A stretch of 64,000 nucleotides of DNA from Labilibaculum sp. (GCF_963664555.1 NZ_OY761461.1:4443769-4507768), one strand, 5' to 3'. Counted from the first letter of the stretch, positions 8,108-17,595 are shown. Notes: generated by a model not told the origin, from the letters alone. Made by a program: numbers and translations.

Positions 8108-9733
8108 TTAATTCACCAGCTCTTCAATCGGATTTCCATCACATCCGGAAGGAATCGAAATATTTAAGAAACTTGAAACGGTAGGAACAATATCCTCAAT
8201 ATAAACTGATCGTGAAATTACCGACCGCTTAATTTTCCATCCGTACCAAAATAAAGGAACCTGATTGGTATATGAATATTGCGCTATTTCATCACGTTCA
8301 TCTTTTATTTTATGCATCCATCCTTGCTCCAAAGTAAGCATTACATCTCCCGAACGTTTTTGATTGAAAGAGCGCTGCACTTTTTGCAATATTCCATGTG
8401 TATAATTCGATTTCACCAAACTATTCGCAGTAGTAGTAGTTGCCACTCCCGAAAACTGAATTAAAAATTCTGCAGCCTTTGTTTGCAGGTCAATAATTGA
8501 CAGTTTCGAATCTTCTATCAGCTGATGATTCAAATAAACCTGTTGCGAATCGTAGCCTAAAACCCATTCTCCATTTCCATATAATATATTGAAATACGAT
8601 TTTAATAAAGCAATTGCATTGTAAGCACTAAAGTAGCCGTTCGGGATATTTTGTTCTGAAAGATTTTCAGGCGTATAATTGGCAGATTGATCGGCTGTTA
8701 CAAACACCAATACATTCTCCATTCCAATTTGCTCGTCTAAAAACGAAAGAAAATGTTCTAACTCCTGATCCAATCTGATAAAATTATCGAGCATTTCGGG
8801 AGCAAAAGGGGAAAAGTCTCTATGTTTCTCGTCCAAACAAGAAAAGGTGACAGATAAAAAGTCCGAATCATCATCCTTACCCAAATTCTCGTTAATAATG
8901 GCAGATATCGCAAAATCCTTTACCAACATATTTCCAAAAGGTGTCGTCTTGATCGCCTTATATCCGTGCTCTCTCTTCTCCTTATTCAAATCGTAGAAAA
9001 ACTGATTATTCAATCCAACTTTCCCAAGTAATTTATCGGACACACTCGGCTCATTTCCACCATTAAAAGGTGTCCAAACACGATTTAAATAAAAATCCGC
9101 AAACTTTTTGTCATTAAATTCCGTTACCCAATTGTACAAGGTATCCTGATAATAAGATGATGTTACAAATTTTCCTGAAAGATCATCCATCCAATAGGCT
9201 CCATCGGCAGCATGACCGGCAGAAAACAAAGCTGACTCACAATTTAAAGCAATTCCAACCACTCTCGAATGAGAGTTAAACAACTTAATTTCATCTCCCA
9301 ATGTTGATGCCAGCATCTTTTTGGGTGAACTCCCCTTCTCTTTTGATTCAATGCCTACGAGTTCGGTTTGTGTATCTTCCTTCGCCAATTCAATCTCGCC
9401 AGATAAACGGTTGTACCATCCGTTGGAAATAATACCATGAAAAGCTGGCGGAGTGCCTGTGAATATAGTAGCATGATCGGGTCCCGTTTGAGAATACAAA
9501 TAGCTGAATTTTGAATTTTTACAATAAGTACCTTGATTCATTAACCGTTTGAATCCTCCCTCACCCAACAAATTAGAATATCGGAAATAATAATCGGCAC
9601 GCAAATGATCGATAACAATACCTACTACAAGTTTCGGTTTTTCTGATGGGATTTTCCGTGTACTTTGCGCAATTGAAAATTGAATTGTAAATACTAGTAC
9701 TGCAAACAATAGGGTTCCGAATCTTTTACTCAT
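8108..9733 (-). CDS. PafA-like alkaline phosphatase superfamily protein, likely inactive metal site
   Basis: Exported protein of the type I phosphodiesterase/PafA family, 541 residues from the ATG chosen (MSKRFGTLLFAVLVFTIQF... signal peptide; an ATG 36 bases upstream only extends the N-terminus). The fold landmarks are present: GIVIDHLRADY (D42), the nucleophile Thr83 in QTGPDHATIFTG and N104 in ISNGWYNR. But residues expected to hold Zn are replaced: LDEKHRDF has Arg305 where the family has His, VTADQSA has Gln349 for His, and SYTNQVPLFWYG has Asn490 for His. The Lys-x-Arg pair for phosphomonoesters is Asn164-x-Glu166. Probably a non-catalytic or repurposed family member. Confidence 0.85.
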   Translation of the reverse strand: MSKRFGTLLFAVLVFTIQFSIAQSTRKIPSEKPKLVVGIVIDHLRADYYFRYSNLLGEGGFKRLMNQGTYCKNSKFSYLYSQTGPDHATIFTGTPPAFHGIISNGWYNRLSGEIELAKEDTQTELVGIESKEKGSSPKKMLASTLGDEIKLFNSHSRVVGIALNCESALFSAGHAADGAYWMDDLSGKFVTSSYYQDTLYNWVTEFNDKKFADFYLNRVWTPFNGGNEPSVSDKLLGKVGLNNQFFYDLNKEKREHGYKAIKTTPFGNMLVKDFAISAIINENLGKDDDSDFLSVTFSCLDEKHRDFSPFAPEMLDNFIRLDQELEHFLSFLDEQIGMENVLVFVTADQSANYTPENLSEQNIPNGYFSAYNAIALLKSYFNILYGNGEWVLGYDSQQVYLNHQLIEDSKLSIIDLQTKAAEFLIQFSGVATTTTANSLVKSNYTHGILQKVQRSFNQKRSGDVMLTLEQGWMHKIKDERDEIAQYSYTNQVPLFWYGWKIKRSVISRSVYIEDIVPTVSSFLNISIPSGCDGNPIEELVN

Positions 9734-9856
9734 TATCTGTCTCGTTGTGGTTATATAAATATTCGCCACAAATATAATGGATTCGAATTGATTAAACAGA
9801 AATAGATTTTGATATTACAGGATCTTTAACATTTGAAAATTTCAATACCAAAACAA

Positions 9857-10207
9857 TTATTTTTTCTGAGGCTGATATCTGATTACGTCAACTTGCTCCA
9901 TCGTAATCATTCCTCCTCCACCCGATTTTTCAATTAACAATTCAAGAATGTGAAAGTAGCCATTCACCTTTTCTTCAGAATCGACCAATTCTATAATAAT
10001 TGGTAAATCATCTGATAAAGCAAATATTTTTGAAGAATGAATTCGTGAATTTGCTCCATAAGACATGATTCCCCGATGAACTGTTGCACCTGCCAAACCA
10101 TATCTTTTTGCACCGTAAACAATTGCCTCATAAAGAGGTCTTTGATAAACCCGATCGGCTTCCCCAACAAATACGCGAAGTAACTTGGCCTTGCCTTTCA
10201 GTTTCAT
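9857..10207 (-). CDS. DUF190 protein, partner of the fluoride channel
   Basis: 116-residue cytoplasmic protein with a PII-like (ferredoxin-fold) pattern. Visible DUF190 features: KAKLLRVFVGEADR at the N-terminus, the YEAIVYGAKRYGLAGATVHRGIMSYG block and DLPIIIELVDSEEKV. DUF190 genes commonly accompany crcB and are thought to modulate the channel, though the ligand is not established. 12 bases downstream of crcB and surely cotranscribed with it. Confidence 0.88.
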   Translation of the reverse strand: MKLKGKAKLLRVFVGEADRVYQRPLYEAIVYGAKRYGLAGATVHRGIMSYGANSRIHSSKIFALSDDLPIIIELVDSEEKVNGYFHILELLIEKSGGGGMITMEQVDVIRYQPQKK

Positions 10208-10219
10208 ATGAATTTGCGT

Positions 10220-10597
10220 TTAGAAAAGTTTGTGAATTTGTGTGCCAAAGTAAACTGCAAGTAATCCTAGAAATACACTTCCAGCCACATATACTGAAAG
10301 ATACAAAAATCCACTGTCTTTTAAAAGGTTAAGATTATCGAATGCAAAAGATGAAAAAGTTGTAAAGCCTCCACAAAATCCTACAGCCAAAAACATCCTC
10401 ATTTCAGGACTCACCAAATTATCCCGCTCTGCCAGCGAATAAATTACCCCTATTATAAAGCTGCCTAAAATATTTACTGTCATAGTTCCTATTGGGAAAA
10501 TGGTGTCAAAATAACGATGAAGACCTTGTCCAACCAAAAATCGAGAGGCACTTCCTAAAAAACCTCCTATTCCTACCAATAAAACTGTACGGAGCAT
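10220..10597 (-). CDS. crcB: Fluoride ion channel/exporter CrcB (Fluc)
   Basis: Dual-topology inner-membrane F- channel that protects against fluoride. 125 residues, four membrane spans. Diagnostic motifs: GGFLGSASRFLVGQ near the N-terminus, GTMTVNILGSFIIG, and GFCGGFTTFSSFAFD (the Na+/F- pathway region). A single gene means the channel would be a homodimer. No fluoride riboswitch was recognisable in the 148 bases upstream; a TATCTTTG promoter element is present instead. Confidence 0.95.
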   Translation of the reverse strand: MLRTVLLVGIGGFLGSASRFLVGQGLHRYFDTIFPIGTMTVNILGSFIIGVIYSLAERDNLVSPEMRMFLAVGFCGGFTTFSSFAFDNLNLLKDSGFLYLSVYVAGSVFLGLLAVYFGTQIHKLF

Positions 10598-10656
10598 GCG
10601 ATATTAATTATATAATGAATAATTCGTAATGGGCAATTCAAAATCATTCCCGATGA

Positions 10657-10664
10657 CAAAGATA
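10657..10664 (-). promoter_or_regulatory. -7 element for crcB-DUF190
   Basis: TATCTTTG on the minus strand, an exact TAnnTTTG match, 59 bases before crcB and downstream of the ychF terminator, so it should start an independent transcript. Confidence 0.5.
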
Positions 10665-10690
10665 CTAATCTTGATTTAGATAAATAATGC

Positions 10691-10724
10691 AAAAAAAATG
10701 ACCGTTCAAATTGAACAGTCATTC
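10691..10724 (-). terminator. Terminator after ychF
   Basis: On the minus strand ATGACTGTTCAA and TTGAACGGTCAT form a stem with one mismatch and almost no loop spacer, followed by eight Ts. Located 21 bases past the ychF stop. Confidence 0.8.
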
Positions 10725-10745
10725 ATATATCATTAGGAAATTCAA

Positions 10746-11846
10746 CTAAACATTGAATCGGAAGTGCATAATATCACCATCCTGAACTACATATTCTTTT
10801 CCTTCCACGTTCATTTTACCAGCTTCCTTACAAGCTGCCTCTGATCCTAAAGTTGAAAAATCTTCAAACTTAATTACCTCTGCACGAATAAATCCTTTTT
10901 CAAAATCAGTATGTATAACTCCAGCAGCCTGAGGTGCTTTCGCTCCTTTAGGATAGGTCCATGATCTTACCTCTTTTACACCTGCTGTGAAATAAGTTTC
11001 AAGATTAAGCAATCTAAATGCTGCTTTAATTAATTTATTAACCCCTGGTTCCTTTAGACCTAAGTCTTCCAAAAACATTTGTTTCTCTTCGTAAGTTTCC
11101 AGTTCTGCAATATCAGCTTCGATACCGGCACCAACAACAATTACCTCTGCATTTTCATCTTTAACCGCTTCCCGAACCGCATCAACATAAGCATTTCCCT
11201 TTTGTACAGAAGCCTCATCAACATTGCAAACGTATAGTATTGGTTTTGTTGTTAACAAATGAAGATCTGCAGTTACTTTTTTATCAGCCTCACTCAATTC
11301 AACCACACGGGCCGATTTGCCTTGCTCTAAAGCTTCCTTATATCTGCCTAATACTTCGGTTAAACGAACCGCATCAGGATTTTTCCCAATTTTCGCCAAT
11401 TTAGCGGCCTTTTGCAATCTTGCCTCAACAGTTTCCAAATCCTTCAACTGCAATTCGATATCAATAGTTTCTTTATCCCGGATAGGATTTACAGAACCAT
11501 CAACATGAACAATATTGTCATCTTCGAAACAACGCAAAACATGTATAATCGCATTCGTCTCACGTATGTTTGAAAGAAATTTATTTCCTAAACCTTCTCC
11601 TTTACTTGCTCCTTTCACCAAACCAGCAATATCAACAATTTCCATTACCGAAGGCTGAACTCTTTGCGGATTTACCAATTCAGTTAATCTGATTAAACGT
11701 TCATCGGGTATAGTAATTACACCAACGTTAGGTTCAATGGTACAAAAAGGGAAATTTGCCGATTGTGCTTTTGCATTCGACAAACAATTAAATAAGGTGG
11801 ATTTTCCAACATTTGGTAATCCTACAATTCCACACTGTAAAGCCAT
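10746..11846 (-). CDS. ychF: Redox-regulated ATPase/GTPase YchF (OLA1 family)
   Basis: Ribosome-associated P-loop NTPase of the Obg-related YchF/OLA1 group, normally ATP-preferring. 366 residues: Walker A GLPNVGKSTLF, G2 region FPFCTIEPNVGV, G3 IVDIAGLVKGASKGEGLGN, and CNVDE in place of NKxD, the change that explains relaxed nucleotide specificity. A coiled-coil region lies mid-protein, and a C-terminal TGS domain (about 280-366) ends in DGDIMHFRFNV. Monocistronic, with its own promoter and terminator. Confidence 0.97.
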   Translation of the reverse strand: MALQCGIVGLPNVGKSTLFNCLSNAKAQSANFPFCTIEPNVGVITIPDERLIRLTELVNPQRVQPSVMEIVDIAGLVKGASKGEGLGNKFLSNIRETNAIIHVLRCFEDDNIVHVDGSVNPIRDKETIDIELQLKDLETVEARLQKAAKLAKIGKNPDAVRLTEVLGRYKEALEQGKSARVVELSEADKKVTADLHLLTTKPILYVCNVDEASVQKGNAYVDAVREAVKDENAEVIVVGAGIEADIAELETYEEKQMFLEDLGLKEPGVNKLIKAAFRLLNLETYFTAGVKEVRSWTYPKGAKAPQAAGVIHTDFEKGFIRAEVIKFEDFSTLGSEAACKEAGKMNVEGKEYVVQDGDIMHFRFNV

Positions 11847-11898
11847 GGCTATTTATATATTATATGATTTGCTACTATTCAGTTTTAAAAAATCTGTG

Positions 11899-11929
11899 CA
11901 AAAGTACATTTTAATTTTCGTTGTGCCAA
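11899..11929 (-). promoter_or_regulatory. Promoter for ychF
   Basis: On the minus strand TTG, 20 bases, then TACTTTTG: a full match to the Bacteroidota -33/-7 pattern. The -7 box is 53 bases before the ychF start. Confidence 0.65.
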
Positions 11930-12025
11930 TTTTATACTTTTATCTCCTAAATAAATGTTAAAGGATGAAAATCAGTAAATAGGCTATCTATATTTTCATT
12001 AGCTTTAAGCATAGGTCGTTTTACT

Positions 12026-13069
12026 ATGTATAAAAAACTGGCAATCTTTATTTTTTTAACATTGGTTTCTCTTGGGTTGGTGCAGGCTCAGGAACCAGCA
12101 TTCGGTGGATATGGAAGTATTGACCGTCATGTAAGAAAAACACCCGACAGCTTATCCCAAAATATTGTTTTATTGCACGATTATTTAACAGCTCCCGCAA
12201 AAAATGATGAGGACAAAATCCGGGCTTTTTACCTATGGATTATCTCTAATATAGAATATAAAGATCAGGTAGAATTACTATTCGACCCGAACCTATTGTT
12301 TTATATGGGGTCAAACAATTGCTCTTCTCCGGTTTGTGTTTTACAGAAAAGGAAAGCGGTTTGCGAAGGGTTTTCTAAGTTATTTGAATTTTTCTGCACT
12401 TATTCCGGATTTGAATCCTATAGCATTGGAGGATACATCACTAAAAATGGAGCCCTGCAAGATCGTGCTACTCATTCGTGGAATGTTGTTAAAATAAATA
12501 ATGAATGGCGTTTTTTTGATTTAAGTTGGGCCAATGCAATACTCTATCATTCTGGAATTAAGAGCAAAACAAACGAGTATTTTATGGTTTCTCCTGAAGA
12601 ATTTATCCTAAGCCATTTACCTATTATTCCAATGTGGCAATTTTTAGAGACTCCAATTAGCTTACAAACATTCAATTCGGGAGAAGAATCAATAAAAAAC
12701 TATCTAAAAACTGCCCCAGCCAATTACAACTATACCGACACCTTATCAAATTTTAAACTGTTGTCTGACGCAAAGAAAAGATTGAAAACTGCTCAGGAAA
12801 TATACAGAACAAATCCAAACAATAAATTCAATCTTGCTATCGAATATTATCGATACGCCCGAAATATGATAAGTTTCGATGGTGAAATAGATACTCTAAA
12901 TTATTTTAGATTGATAAAAGCCAAAGGGAAAATGCAATTAGCAATTGATTTGTTTACATCCTCTTCTGATATCTCCTCACAAATTATGCTGTTGCAAATT
13001 AAAGATGAACTATCGAAAGTTGACAGGCTTATAAATACCGCAAGCCCGAATATTAAACATCTCAAATAA
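12026..13069 (+). CDS. Exported transglutaminase-like protein
   Basis: 347 residues with a clear signal peptide (MYKKLAIFIFLTLVSLGLVQAQ). A transglutaminase-like core spans about 60-170: Cys113 in KAVCEGFSKLF, His150 in ATHSWNVVKI and Asp165 in WRFFDLSWAN form the Cys-His-Asp triad in the usual order and spacing. Such domains act as cysteine peptidases or crosslinkers; the substrate is unknown. The C-terminal 140 residues are helical and unrecognised. Divergent from ychF and followed 178 bases later by the VWA protein. Confidence 0.85.
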   Translation: MYKKLAIFIFLTLVSLGLVQAQEPAFGGYGSIDRHVRKTPDSLSQNIVLLHDYLTAPAKNDEDKIRAFYLWIISNIEYKDQVELLFDPNLLFYMGSNNCSSPVCVLQKRKAVCEGFSKLFEFFCTYSGFESYSIGGYITKNGALQDRATHSWNVVKINNEWRFFDLSWANAILYHSGIKSKTNEYFMVSPEEFILSHLPIIPMWQFLETPISLQTFNSGEESIKNYLKTAPANYNYTDTLSNFKLLSDAKKRLKTAQEIYRTNPNNKFNLAIEYYRYARNMISFDGEIDTLNYFRLIKAKGKMQLAIDLFTSSSDISSQIMLLQIKDELSKVDRLINTASPNIKHLK

Positions 13070-13247
13070 GCAAATCTTAACCTTTGCATCGAATTTCAAT
13101 ATGCGCCAAAATTTGTATGGGGGAACAATTTATAATTAACCATAATACACCTATCATTAATTAAATTTAAAATTACAGGAACTATCGATTTTAATTCTTT
13201 AACACATTCCCTATCTTTACTTACTAATCAAAATAACTCCCTGACTC

Positions 13248-14624
13248 TTGAAATCAAATCTTAAATACTTCTCAATCTTTTTACTACTGCTATTGTGTTC
13301 AAAACTAAATATAGCTCAAGGGGCTCTTGAAAAAGTTGAAAAAACAAGAATATTATTCATTTTCGATGCTTCTCAAAGCATGAATGGATACTGGGAGGAA
13401 TCAAAAAAAATAAATATTGCCCGTAAATTTTTGATTCAAATGATTGACAGTTTGGAGTATAAAGACAATGTTGAAATGGCTTTAAGAGTATATGGCCATC
13501 AAAGTGTTGTTCCGCCGCAGGATTGTAATGACACCAGACTGGAAGTGCCTTTTAAACCTGATAATGCAGGGGAAATAAGACAAACCTTACGATATATTGA
13601 TCCCAAAGGAACTACCCCAATTGCCCATTCTTTAGAATTGGCCGCCAATGATTTCCCGGAAGTAAATTCCGATATCAGAAATGTGATTATTCTTATTACA
13701 GACGGCGTTGAAGCTTGCGATGGTGATCCTTGTGCTGTTTCTCTGGAACTCCAAAAAAAAGGCATCTATTTAAAACCATTTATTGTTGGAATTGGTTTAG
13801 ATGTTGATTTTAAAAGTAGTTTTGAGTGCATTGGAAATTATCTTGAAGTAAAAAAAGAAGAACGCTTCGGAGGAACTCTTGAATATGTTATCTCGCAGGT
13901 TTTAAATAAAACTTCGGCGCAAATAAATTTAATTGATGCCAATGGTTCCCCTACAGAAACTGATGTTCCAATGACATTTTACAATTCTGTTTCTGATAAA
14001 GTAAGGTACCAGTTTATGCATACCATGAATGCAAAAGGAAATCCAGATACACTATTCTTAGATCCGTTGCTTACCTATAATATCACAATTCATACCATAC
14101 CCGAATTATATCGCGACAGCGTTAAAATGATTGCAGGCAAACATACTTTGATTGGATTTGATGCTCCTCAGGGAATGCTGAAAATTGAATGTCCGAGAAC
14201 AACTATGTACAAAGATTTACAAATTCTTATTCGAAAAAACACAGAAATTGTTAACATCCAAACGCCGAATGAGATAACTAAATACCTGACCGGCAAATAC
14301 GATCTGGAAGTTTTAAGCCTTCCCCGGATTTCAATTCCTGATGTTGAAATTAATCAAAGCAAAACAACTTCTATTACGATTCCACAACCGGGATTGGCCA
14401 CTGTATTTAAACCAACAACCGGCCCGTGCAGCCTATTTGTTCAAAAAGGAAACAAATTAGAATGGATTTACAACATCCCCGAAAAATCATTGAGGGAAAC
14501 CTTAACCCTTCAACCGGGTATATATCATATCATATTCAGAAACAAAAATGCTTATCTATCGCAAAGCTCCAAAAAACTAAGTTTTGTTATAACATCCGGT
14601 AAATCAATACCTGTACGCTTGTAA
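13248..14624 (+). CDS. Exported VWA-domain protein
   Basis: 458 residues from a TTG start, chosen because it gives a signal peptide (MKSNLKYFSIFLLLLLCSKL, cleavage near AQG). A von Willebrand factor A domain follows at about 33-215: the MIDAS motif DASQSMNG starts at D40, with a downstream Thr in DPKGTTPIAHSL and Asp in ILITDGVEACDGD. The C-terminal half is beta-rich, without membrane anchor or T9SS signal. VWA domains bind proteins through a metal; the partner is unknown. The two Cys pairs in the VWA region suggest an exported location. Confidence 0.85.
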   Translation: MKSNLKYFSIFLLLLLCSKLNIAQGALEKVEKTRILFIFDASQSMNGYWEESKKINIARKFLIQMIDSLEYKDNVEMALRVYGHQSVVPPQDCNDTRLEVPFKPDNAGEIRQTLRYIDPKGTTPIAHSLELAANDFPEVNSDIRNVIILITDGVEACDGDPCAVSLELQKKGIYLKPFIVGIGLDVDFKSSFECIGNYLEVKKEERFGGTLEYVISQVLNKTSAQINLIDANGSPTETDVPMTFYNSVSDKVRYQFMHTMNAKGNPDTLFLDPLLTYNITIHTIPELYRDSVKMIAGKHTLIGFDAPQGMLKIECPRTTMYKDLQILIRKNTEIVNIQTPNEITKYLTGKYDLEVLSLPRISIPDVEINQSKTTSITIPQPGLATVFKPTTGPCSLFVQKGNKLEWIYNIPEKSLRETLTLQPGIYHIIFRNKNAYLSQSSKKLSFVITSGKSIPVRL

Positions 14625-14716
14625 TCATATTGATTTACAATATTCTAAATATTGCAAAAACCTCCATTTAAAAGCTTTTATTAAGTGTTTACATGATGCT
14701 AAAAGGCATTTTTGTT

Positions 14717-14724
14717 TATCTTTG
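14717..14724 (+). promoter_or_regulatory. -7 element for transketolase
   Basis: TATCTTTG, exact TAnnTTTG match, 55 bases before the tkt ATG. A plausible -33 region (TTTAC) lies upstream but lacks TTG. Confidence 0.5.
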
Positions 14725-14779
14725 CATGCATTAATAAAACCTTACCAAGTTTTTATCATCTAAAATCTCATTTTCAAAA

Positions 14780-16840
14780 ATGGATCTAAAAGAAATGAAA
14801 AACCAAGTGGATCTGACAGCAACTGACATGGCTGCGAATAATGTTCGTATCCTATCAGCTGCAATGGTAGAGAAAGCGAAATCCGGACATCCGGGTGGTG
14901 CTATGGGCGGAGCCGATTTTATCAACGTTCTTTATTCTGAATTTTTAAATTTTGACCCAACAGACATGAATTGGATTAATCGCGATCGATTTTTCCTTGA
15001 TCCAGGTCACATGTCTCCAATGTTGTATTCCATTCTTTCCTTAATCGGAAATTACACAATGGAAGAACTTGCAAATTTCAGACAATGGGGAAGTCCAACT
15101 CCTGGCCACCCTGAAGTTGATTTTGCAAGAGGTGTTGAAAACACTTCCGGTCCTTTAGGACAAGGTCATACAATGGCTGTTGGTGCTGCAATTGCAGAGC
15201 GTTTTCTAGTAGCCCGCTTTGGCAACTGGATGGCACACAAAATTTACACTTTCATTTCCGATGGTGGAATTCAAGAAGAAATTGCTCAGGGAGCTGGTCG
15301 GATTGCAGGTACTTTAGGATTAAGCAATTTAATCATGTTCTATGATTCCAATAACATCCAACTTTCAACTAAAGTTGAAGAAGTTACAGTAGAAGATACT
15401 GCTAAAAAGTACGAAGCCTGGAACTGGAATGTTATCACTATTAAAGGAAACGATGCAACGGCAATTCGTGAAGCTTTAGCCGCTGCCAACAAAGAAAGCG
15501 AAAGACCAACTCTTATCATCGGAAAAACCCTAATGGGTAAAGGTGCCGTTGATATTGATGGCTGCAGCTTCGAAAATATGGTTTCTACTCACGGACAACC
15601 ATTAGGTGCCGCTGGTGCCTCAATTGAAAAAACTATTGAAAACTTAGGTGGAAACCCTGAAAATCCATTCCAGATTTTCCCGGAAGTACAAGAATATTAC
15701 GCCGAAGTATTAAAGAAAAAGCAAGAATATGCTTCTGCCAAAAAAGCTGAACAAGCTGAATGGGCAAAAGCAAATCCTGAATTGGCGGCTAAACTGGAGA
15801 AGTTCTTTAGCAACGAAGCTCCGGAACTTGATTACGAAGCAATTGTTCAAAAATCAGGTGATGCAACTCGTTCTGCTTCGTCTGTAGTTTTGGCTGAATT
15901 GGCTAAAAATGTTGAAAACATGATTGTGTCTTCAGCTGATTTAAGCAACTCTGATAAAACGGATGGTTTCTTGAAAAACACCAAAGCTCTTGCGAAAGGT
16001 GATTTCTCAGGAGCATTCCTTCAAGCAGGTGTTGCCGAATTAACTATGGCTTCTATCTGTAACGGTATTGCTCTTCACGGTGGTGTAATTGCTGCTTGTG
16101 GAACTTTCTTTGTTTTTTCTGATTACATGAAACCTGCAGTTCGTTTAGCGGCTTTAATGCAGGTTCCGGTAAAATATATCTGGACTCACGATGCATTCCG
16201 CGTTGGAGAAGATGGACCAACTCATCAGCCAATTGAGCAGGAAGCTCAGATTCGTTTACTTGAGCAGTTGAAAAATCACTCCGGACAAATGAGTTTATTA
16301 GCTCTTCGCCCAGCTGATGCAGATGAAGCTACTGTCGCATGGAAAATGGCAATGGAGAACACAAAAACTCCTACTGCTTTAATTCTTTCCCGTCAGAACA
16401 TCACAAAACTACCATCGAAAGAAAATCGTTATCAGGAAGCTCTTCAGGCTCAAAAAGGTGCTTACATTGTTGAGAAACCTGAAACAACTCCAGATGTTGT
16501 TCTTTTAGCAAGTGGATCGGAAGTAGCAACTTTAGTTGAAGGTGCTAAAATCTTACGTGCTGAAAAAGGATTAAAGGTACAAATTGTATCTGTTCCTTCC
16601 GAAGGGTTATTCAGAACTCAATCTGCAGCCTACCAAAATGAAGTAATTCCTGCTGGAATTCCAGTACTCGGATTAACTGCAGGTTTACCTGTAACTCTTC
16701 TTGGCTTGGTTGGCCCTCTTGGAAAATCAATTGGATTGGATCATTTTGGTTATTCTGCACCAGCAAATATTTTAGATGAAAAATTTGGTTACACCGCAGA
16801 AAATGTTGTAAAAGAAGTATTAGCCCTGCTTCAAAAATAA
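14780..16840 (+). CDS. tkt: Transketolase
   Basis: Thiamine-diphosphate enzyme of the non-oxidative pentose phosphate pathway, moving two-carbon ketol units. Full-length single chain of 686 residues. The N-terminal ThDP-binding part has KSGHPGGAMGGAD, PTPGHPE, SGPLGQGH and SDGGIQEEIAQGA (diphosphate/metal site, GDG replaced by SDG), ending the metal loop at SNNIQLS. The pyrimidine-binding domain has GVAELTMASICNGIALHGG and HDAFRVGEDGPTHQP. The C-terminal domain ends in GLDHFGYSAPANI. Between its own promoter and terminator, so a single-gene unit. Confidence 0.97.
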   Translation: MDLKEMKNQVDLTATDMAANNVRILSAAMVEKAKSGHPGGAMGGADFINVLYSEFLNFDPTDMNWINRDRFFLDPGHMSPMLYSILSLIGNYTMEELANFRQWGSPTPGHPEVDFARGVENTSGPLGQGHTMAVGAAIAERFLVARFGNWMAHKIYTFISDGGIQEEIAQGAGRIAGTLGLSNLIMFYDSNNIQLSTKVEEVTVEDTAKKYEAWNWNVITIKGNDATAIREALAAANKESERPTLIIGKTLMGKGAVDIDGCSFENMVSTHGQPLGAAGASIEKTIENLGGNPENPFQIFPEVQEYYAEVLKKKQEYASAKKAEQAEWAKANPELAAKLEKFFSNEAPELDYEAIVQKSGDATRSASSVVLAELAKNVENMIVSSADLSNSDKTDGFLKNTKALAKGDFSGAFLQAGVAELTMASICNGIALHGGVIAACGTFFVFSDYMKPAVRLAALMQVPVKYIWTHDAFRVGEDGPTHQPIEQEAQIRLLEQLKNHSGQMSLLALRPADADEATVAWKMAMENTKTPTALILSRQNITKLPSKENRYQEALQAQKGAYIVEKPETTPDVVLLASGSEVATLVEGAKILRAEKGLKVQIVSVPSEGLFRTQSAAYQNEVIPAGIPVLGLTAGLPVTLLGLVGPLGKSIGLDHFGYSAPANILDEKFGYTAENVVKEVLALLQK

Positions 16841-16860
16841 TATACATTGCAAATAAAAAT

Positions 16861-16893
16861 TATCCGGGATCATTGCGATTCCGGATTTTTTTT
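16861..16893 (+). terminator. Terminator after tkt
   Basis: ATCCGG and CCGGAT pair around a 13-base loop and are followed by eight Ts, 21 bases after the tkt stop. Confidence 0.7.
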
Positions 16894-16993
16894 GATCGTG
16901 CATTAAACCATCTTCAAAGAAAATAGTCCTAATCTAACGCATAACAAATGTGAAATAACTATTTTTAAAATCCATTACTTGAATGCAAAATTG

Positions 16994-17551
16994 ATGAACC
17001 ACAAATCTGACGAAGAAATATTAGAACTTTTTCGAGATAAGCACACGCAAAGTCAGGCTTTTACTTTTTTGGTGAAGAAATACCAGGAAAGATTGTATTG
17101 GCAAATCAGAAAAATTGTTCTTTTGCACGACGACTCAGATGACGTTTTGCAAAATACTTTTGTTAAAATATGGAAAGGCTTACAAAATTTTAGATCCGAC
17201 TCCCAACTGTTTACCTGGATGTTTCGAATTGCAACTAATGAGGCCTTAACCTATATAAAAGAGAAGCAAAAAAAATATTTGGGATACTCAAATGGCGAAG
17301 TTGAAGAGATGCTTTTAGCCAATTTAGAAGCCGATCCTTATTTTGATGGAAACAAAGCTCAGTTGGAACTGCAAAAAGCGATACTAAAGTTGCCGGAGAA
17401 ACAACGTTTAGTATTTAATATGAAATATTTCGATGATTTAAAATATGATGAAATGTCGGAAATATTAGAAACTTCTGTTGGTGCACTAAAAGCTTCTTAT
17501 CATCATGCCGTAAAAAAAATAGAAGCCTTTTTAAAACTAATCGAGATTTAA
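16994..17551 (+). CDS. ECF-type RNA polymerase sigma-70 factor
   Basis: Alternative sigma factor of about 185 residues. Region 2 is visible as LVKKYQERLYWQIRKIV and DSDDVLQNTFVKIWKGL (core binding) then FTWMFRIATNEALTYIKEK (-10 recognition). Region 4 is PEKQRLVFNMKYFDDLKYDEMSEIL plus SVGALKASYHHAVKKIE, a helix-turn-helix. Start placed at ATG 16994; a TTG 15 bases upstream is possible. Heads an operon with a membrane protein and a Spy-like periplasmic protein, which points to envelope-stress control. Confidence 0.92.
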   Translation: MNHKSDEEILELFRDKHTQSQAFTFLVKKYQERLYWQIRKIVLLHDDSDDVLQNTFVKIWKGLQNFRSDSQLFTWMFRIATNEALTYIKEKQKKYLGYSNGEVEEMLLANLEADPYFDGNKAQLELQKAILKLPEKQRLVFNMKYFDDLKYDEMSEILETSVGALKASYHHAVKKIEAFLKLIEI

Positions 17552-17595
17552 ATTAAACCTATTACTAGTCAGACAGTCTAAACATTATAAAAAAC

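Noticed and set aside
10598..10745. Fluoride riboswitch before crcB
   Set aside because: I looked for the conserved crcB-motif pseudoknot segments and did not see them; the region holds a terminator and a promoter.
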